From positions 1 to 7,188 of the forward strand of contig URNC01000105.1 in NCBI GenBank assembly GCA_900549065.1: DNA of 7,188 nt, read 5' to 3'. The position numbers were made by a program, and so were the translations under genes. Origin of the DNA: an uncultured Collinsella sp. (lineage in GTDB: Bacteria; Actinomycetota; Coriobacteriia; Coriobacteriales; Coriobacteriaceae). Positions 5,033 to 7,188 of the stretch are shown piece by piece (position 1 is the first letter of the stretch; each line of letters opens with the position of its first letter). Under the pieces are notes generated by a model, which saw only the letters and a program-made list of their open reading frames with translations, ran no database searches and had not been told where the DNA came from.

Positions 5033-6142
5033 TTAGGCGGGTTTAAGCCCAAAACACGCCCGCAGCGTGTTAAGCAGCGCCTCTTGCTTTTTCCTGCGGG
5101 CATCGACACGATTCCGGTACCGCTTTCGCATACGCTGGTGCATGCGCCATGCGAGCGCCTCCATTGCTTCCATGTCGCAGAGTATCTCGTTATTGACCGT
5201 CGCGACCTCGATTCCCATAGTAATCAAGCCCGTGTTGCGTTTTTCATCATGGATACGTCCCCTCCGGGAGGAATGGCCCAGCTCACCGTTGTATTCCAGG
5301 TCAAACTGGGCTGCTTCCTGATACGCATCGCAAACTGCATGCGGCATCCCCGAGATTGCCTGCGCACGGTCATCGAACTCGATCTTGTAGTCGGTCTTAA
5401 AGGGACCGCAGGCAAATCCGCCATAGGAAAACGGAAGCGAAAACAGAGCGAGCATGATGCACTCCATGGGCGAGCGCAGGTTTTCCGAAAGATAGGGGCA
5501 CAGACGCCGCAGCTGCTTGGCCGCGTTCCCCTTGCATGCCGCGAGGTAATCTACCAGGCGATCGGGTGTCAGCACGGACTCGACCTCAAAGTAACCGACA
5601 TCTGGCGGCTGGTCTTTGTCCTTTGCCAATTTGTTCACGACAGGCGAGGTGTAGGGAGGCAGATACTTCCCGCGGTCGCTCAGTGAAATCTTAGAGCACA
5701 GTTCCTGGGCCAGGGCAAACGCCTGGATGCAGCCGACCTCGCGCGCGATGGCAACACAAAGGGCCTCGGGAGATAGACTGTACACCCCCGGTTCCACCTC
5801 TAGAATCGAGCCGGCGGGCAACCCGGAACACACGGACCAGCTCACGCCAGGGATGCGGCGGCGCTGCGCCGCAGATCCCACCAGCAAGCACAGATCTTCT
5901 TGCACCTCGCCGCTTGCGGCCCCAATCCGCACCAAATCGGGAAGATAGATGTCCTCGGTCGAGGGCGACGATGCGCGCAGCACACGGCGCTCTTCATCGG
6001 GATTAAGGTCCTTCCAGCTTATGTAGCCCATCTGCCGGCGCTCGGCGCGCATCATGCGCAGCGCCGAGGCACCCGTCAGAATTACGGAAGCAGCCAGCTG
6101 CTCGCTTGCAGGCTTGCCACGCTGCCCGATCTTTATTGCCAT
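5033..6142 (-). CDS. AbiEi-like protein with C-terminal nuclease-like (DUF559/Vsr-type) domain
   Basis: I have no function for this 369-residue protein, but its architecture is readable. Residues about 83-160 (LCLLVGSAAQRRR, LPAGSILEVEPGVYSLSPEALCVAIARE, ALAQELC) resemble the AbiEi-like part of a protein family I recall from Coriobacteriia. Residues 224-310 resemble the restriction-endonuclease-like end of that family. Landmarks are SPMECIMLALFSLPFSYGG at 224-242, C271-D272, then FDLEYNGELGH at 280-290, and HDEKRNTGL at 298-306 before a G-I-E-V strand. Candidate active-site residues are E227, D272 and E283, with H290, D299 and R302 also conserved in my recollection. The C-terminus is strongly basic (about 336-352, rich in Arg and Lys), suiting nucleic-acid binding. 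ATG 6142 has AGGGG at 6151-6155, eight bases away, and starts 11 bases after the comF stop; a TTG at 6160 would overlap comF. Co-transcription with comF is likely. Confidence 0.85.
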   Translation of the reverse strand: MAIKIGQRGKPASEQLAASVILTGASALRMMRAERRQMGYISWKDLNPDEERRVLRASSPSTEDIYLPDLVRIGAASGEVQEDLCLLVGSAAQRRRIPGVSWSVCSGLPAGSILEVEPGVYSLSPEALCVAIAREVGCIQAFALAQELCSKISLSDRGKYLPPYTSPVVNKLAKDKDQPPDVGYFEVESVLTPDRLVDYLAACKGNAAKQLRRLCPYLSENLRSPMECIMLALFSLPFSYGGFACGPFKTDYKIEFDDRAQAISGMPHAVCDAYQEAAQFDLEYNGELGHSSRRGRIHDEKRNTGLITMGIEVATVNNEILCDMEAMEALAWRMHQRMRKRYRNRVDARRKKQEALLNTLRACFGLKPA

Positions 6143-6153
6143 CTGAACCACCC

Positions 6154-6960
6154 CTACCAAACGCGTGCGATAGCGAGGCCATCAACGGCTGCGGCGCCGG
6201 CGCGCTTGAGTTCCGCCGAAGCCGCTGCCATCGTCGCGCCCGTGGTGATAACGTCGTCGATAAGCAGCAGGCGGCGGCCCCGCACATCCTCAACCGTCTC
6301 GTACATACCTTGGACACGCTCGCGGCGCTCCTCACGACCGAGTTCGCGCTGGTCGCCATGCCCGTACTTGACGAGAGCATCGAGCAAGGGAACACCCGAC
6401 AGCTCGCAAAATGGGCGCGCAATGGCCTCCATATGATCAAAACCACGCCGCCGAAACGCTGCCGCCGTCGCAGGCACAAACACCACCGCATCCGCACCGG
6501 ACAGCACACCTCCGTAGCGATCGGGCGCTACGACCTGGGCATGCAGGGCGGTGTCGTAGAGCAGCTCCGCCAGATACGGAGCCAGGCGTCGCTCGCCCGC
6601 ATCCTTGTACGCTTTAATGATGCGCGGCAGCGGATGCGCATAGACGGCGCACGCCAGGCAGCGGTCGAGCGCCTCTGCCATTGCCGAGGACGTGCCCTCG
6701 ACCGAACACTCAGTGCACAGCAAATCCCCAAACGGGGCGCCGCATCGGGTGCAGCTATGACGTGGGTCGATGAGCGTGAGCGCGGCCAGGCAGTCTTGGC
6801 AAATAAGCGCACCGGCGCGCTCGCAGCCGGTACATCGTGTTGGCGACAATGCCTCGAGCGCCTCGTACGTCGCGTGCTCGGCAAACGGTAGCAATTCGTC
6901 CGCAAACGGTAGGGCACCGGCTCCCTGCAGACGGCTCAATATGTTCAGATGGCTCTTCAA
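6154..6960 (-). CDS. comF: ComF family protein (competence-associated phosphoribosyltransferase-like)
   Basis: ComF is a cytosolic protein needed for DNA uptake in naturally competent bacteria. It combines a zinc-binding N-terminus with a phosphoribosyltransferase fold. The 268-residue protein shows Cys pairs at C43/C46, C54/C57, C70/C73 and C82/C85. The fold follows, with FVPATAAAFRRRGFDH at 161-176, the Q-x-x-L-x-x-x-x-R stretch QRELGREERRERVQGMY at 204-220, and the PRPP loop LLLIDDVITTGATM at 231-244 with the Asp pair D235/D236. The roughly 42 residues before the first Cys pair are longer than in most relatives. The start is TTG: a strong AGGGAGG site lies eight bases upstream, and later in-frame TTG codons lack such a site. 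That ribosome binding site lies inside an 11-bp stem. The nuclease-like gene follows after 11 bases. No other competence gene is in the window, so uptake function is not shown. Confidence 0.95.
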   Translation of the reverse strand: MKSHLNILSRLQGAGALPFADELLPFAEHATYEALEALSPTRCTGCERAGALICQDCLAALTLIDPRHSCTRCGAPFGDLLCTECSVEGTSSAMAEALDRCLACAVYAHPLPRIIKAYKDAGERRLAPYLAELLYDTALHAQVVAPDRYGGVLSGADAVVFVPATAAAFRRRGFDHMEAIARPFCELSGVPLLDALVKYGHGDQRELGREERRERVQGMYETVEDVRGRRLLLIDDVITTGATMAAASAELKRAGAAAVDGLAIARVW

Positions 6961-6963
6961 GAC

Positions 6964-6999
6964 ACAACCCTCCCTACGTTCGGTCGCGGGGAGGGTTGT
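6964..6999 (-). promoter_or_regulatory. 11-bp hairpin sequestering the comF ribosome binding site
   Basis: ACAACCCTCCC (6964-6974) and GGGAGGGTTGT (6989-6999) are perfect inverted copies with a 14-base loop. In the comF transcript the 3' arm of the stem contains the AGGGAGG site (6975-6969) that serves the TTG start at 6960. A formed hairpin would hide the site from ribosomes. The sequence after the stem is only moderately T-rich (GTCTTG), so it is a poor intrinsic terminator, although a terminator role for the upstream gene is not excluded. Confidence 0.6.
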
Positions 7000-7011
7000 T
7001 GATTCGGCGCT

Positions 7012-7034
7012 ATGATACCCCGATGCGCTCGGGG
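7012..7034 (-). promoter_or_regulatory. Weak promoter-like box and hairpin upstream of comF
   Basis: On the minus strand TATCAT (7017-7012), a five-of-six match to the -10 consensus, directly follows a hairpin CCCCGA/TCGGGG with a five-base loop (7018-7034). No -35 box is found at 17 bases; TTGCCC is present but only 14 bases upstream. If used, transcription would start near 7005 and the comF leader would consist almost entirely of the ribosome-site hairpin. Confidence 0.3.
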
Positions 7035-7062
7035 CAAGGCGGGCTAAATCCGCTCGCGGGCG

Positions 7063-7188
7063 TTATTCGCCGGCGGGCGGTTGCGGTGCGGACGAAGACG
7101 GAGTCGAGCCCTCGCCGCCATCCTGGCGCGGCTTGCGGGAACGGCGACGGCGACGGCGCTTTTGACCCTGGTCGGTCGAGCCCTCGCC
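7063..7188 (-). CDS. Arg-rich C-terminal tail of an unidentified protein, N-terminus beyond window
   Basis: The last 41 residues of a protein are present, ending at TAA (7065-7063). They contain six consecutive Arg in QKRRRRRRSRKPRQ, flanked by GEGST repeats and a Pro/Ser-rich end (APQPPAGE). Such disordered basic tails are common on RNA-handling enzymes such as DEAD-box helicases or RNase E/G in actinobacteria, but no catalytic domain is visible here, so the identity is open. The coding call rests on a frame open to the window edge, consistent GC-rich codons, and the same strand and order as its neighbours. Confidence 0.75.
   Translation of the reverse strand, partial: GEGSTDQGQKRRRRRRSRKPRQDGGEGSTPSSSAPQPPAGE

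Noticed and set aside
4900..5109. Minus-strand frame of 69 codons containing SKYEYCYKFSNSKIRDFG
   Set aside because: It starts inside the nuclease-like gene in another frame and only becomes interesting within the inverted repeat. It is described as part of the repeat element, since neither mini-ORF frame can be shown to be coding.

Overview
The window looks like chromosomal DNA from a GC-rich actinobacterium of the class Coriobacteriia, most likely Collinsella or a close relative. I infer this from the codon bias (mostly G or C at third positions), the style of the proteins, and one protein (5033-6142) that resembles a family I remember as expanded in Collinsella. This is recall, not a database result. 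Every convincing gene is on the minus strand, so transcription runs from the right edge to the left edge.

In transcription order: the window opens inside an Arg-rich C-terminal tail of an unidentified protein (7063-7188). Next comes a gap with a promoter-like box and an 11-bp hairpin that buries the ribosome binding site of comF (6154-6960, TTG start). Eleven bases further is a protein with an AbiEi-like middle and a C-terminal nuclease-like fold (5033-6142). A gene-free stretch of about 730 bases follows (4301-5032). It holds an AT-rich inverted-repeat element (4782-4998), a promoter with a perfect TATAAT (4632-4660) and an unusually long leader. The leader feeds a solitary solute-binding-type lipoprotein (3275-4300), which ends at a strong intrinsic terminator (3175-3208).

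Next is hpf, the long-form ribosome hibernation factor (2373-2957), with its own terminator (2312-2343). The U-tract of that terminator sits only four bases before the ribosome binding site of a DegV-family fatty-acid-binding protein (1340-2293). Last is a beta-hydroxyacid dehydrogenase (162-1241) with a His/Cys-rich repeated tail, followed after five bases by a small membrane protein cut by the window edge (1-156).

The genes do not form one pathway. Two pairs are probably co-transcribed: comF with the nuclease-like gene, and the dehydrogenase with the membrane protein. The least ordinary signals are the inverted-repeat element with mirror-image mini-ORFs, the metal-binding-type tail on the dehydrogenase, the occluded comF ribosome binding site, the 330-base leader of the lipoprotein gene, and the nuclease-like gene beside comF. 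I see no CRISPR array, rRNA, tRNA or recognisable transposase gene.
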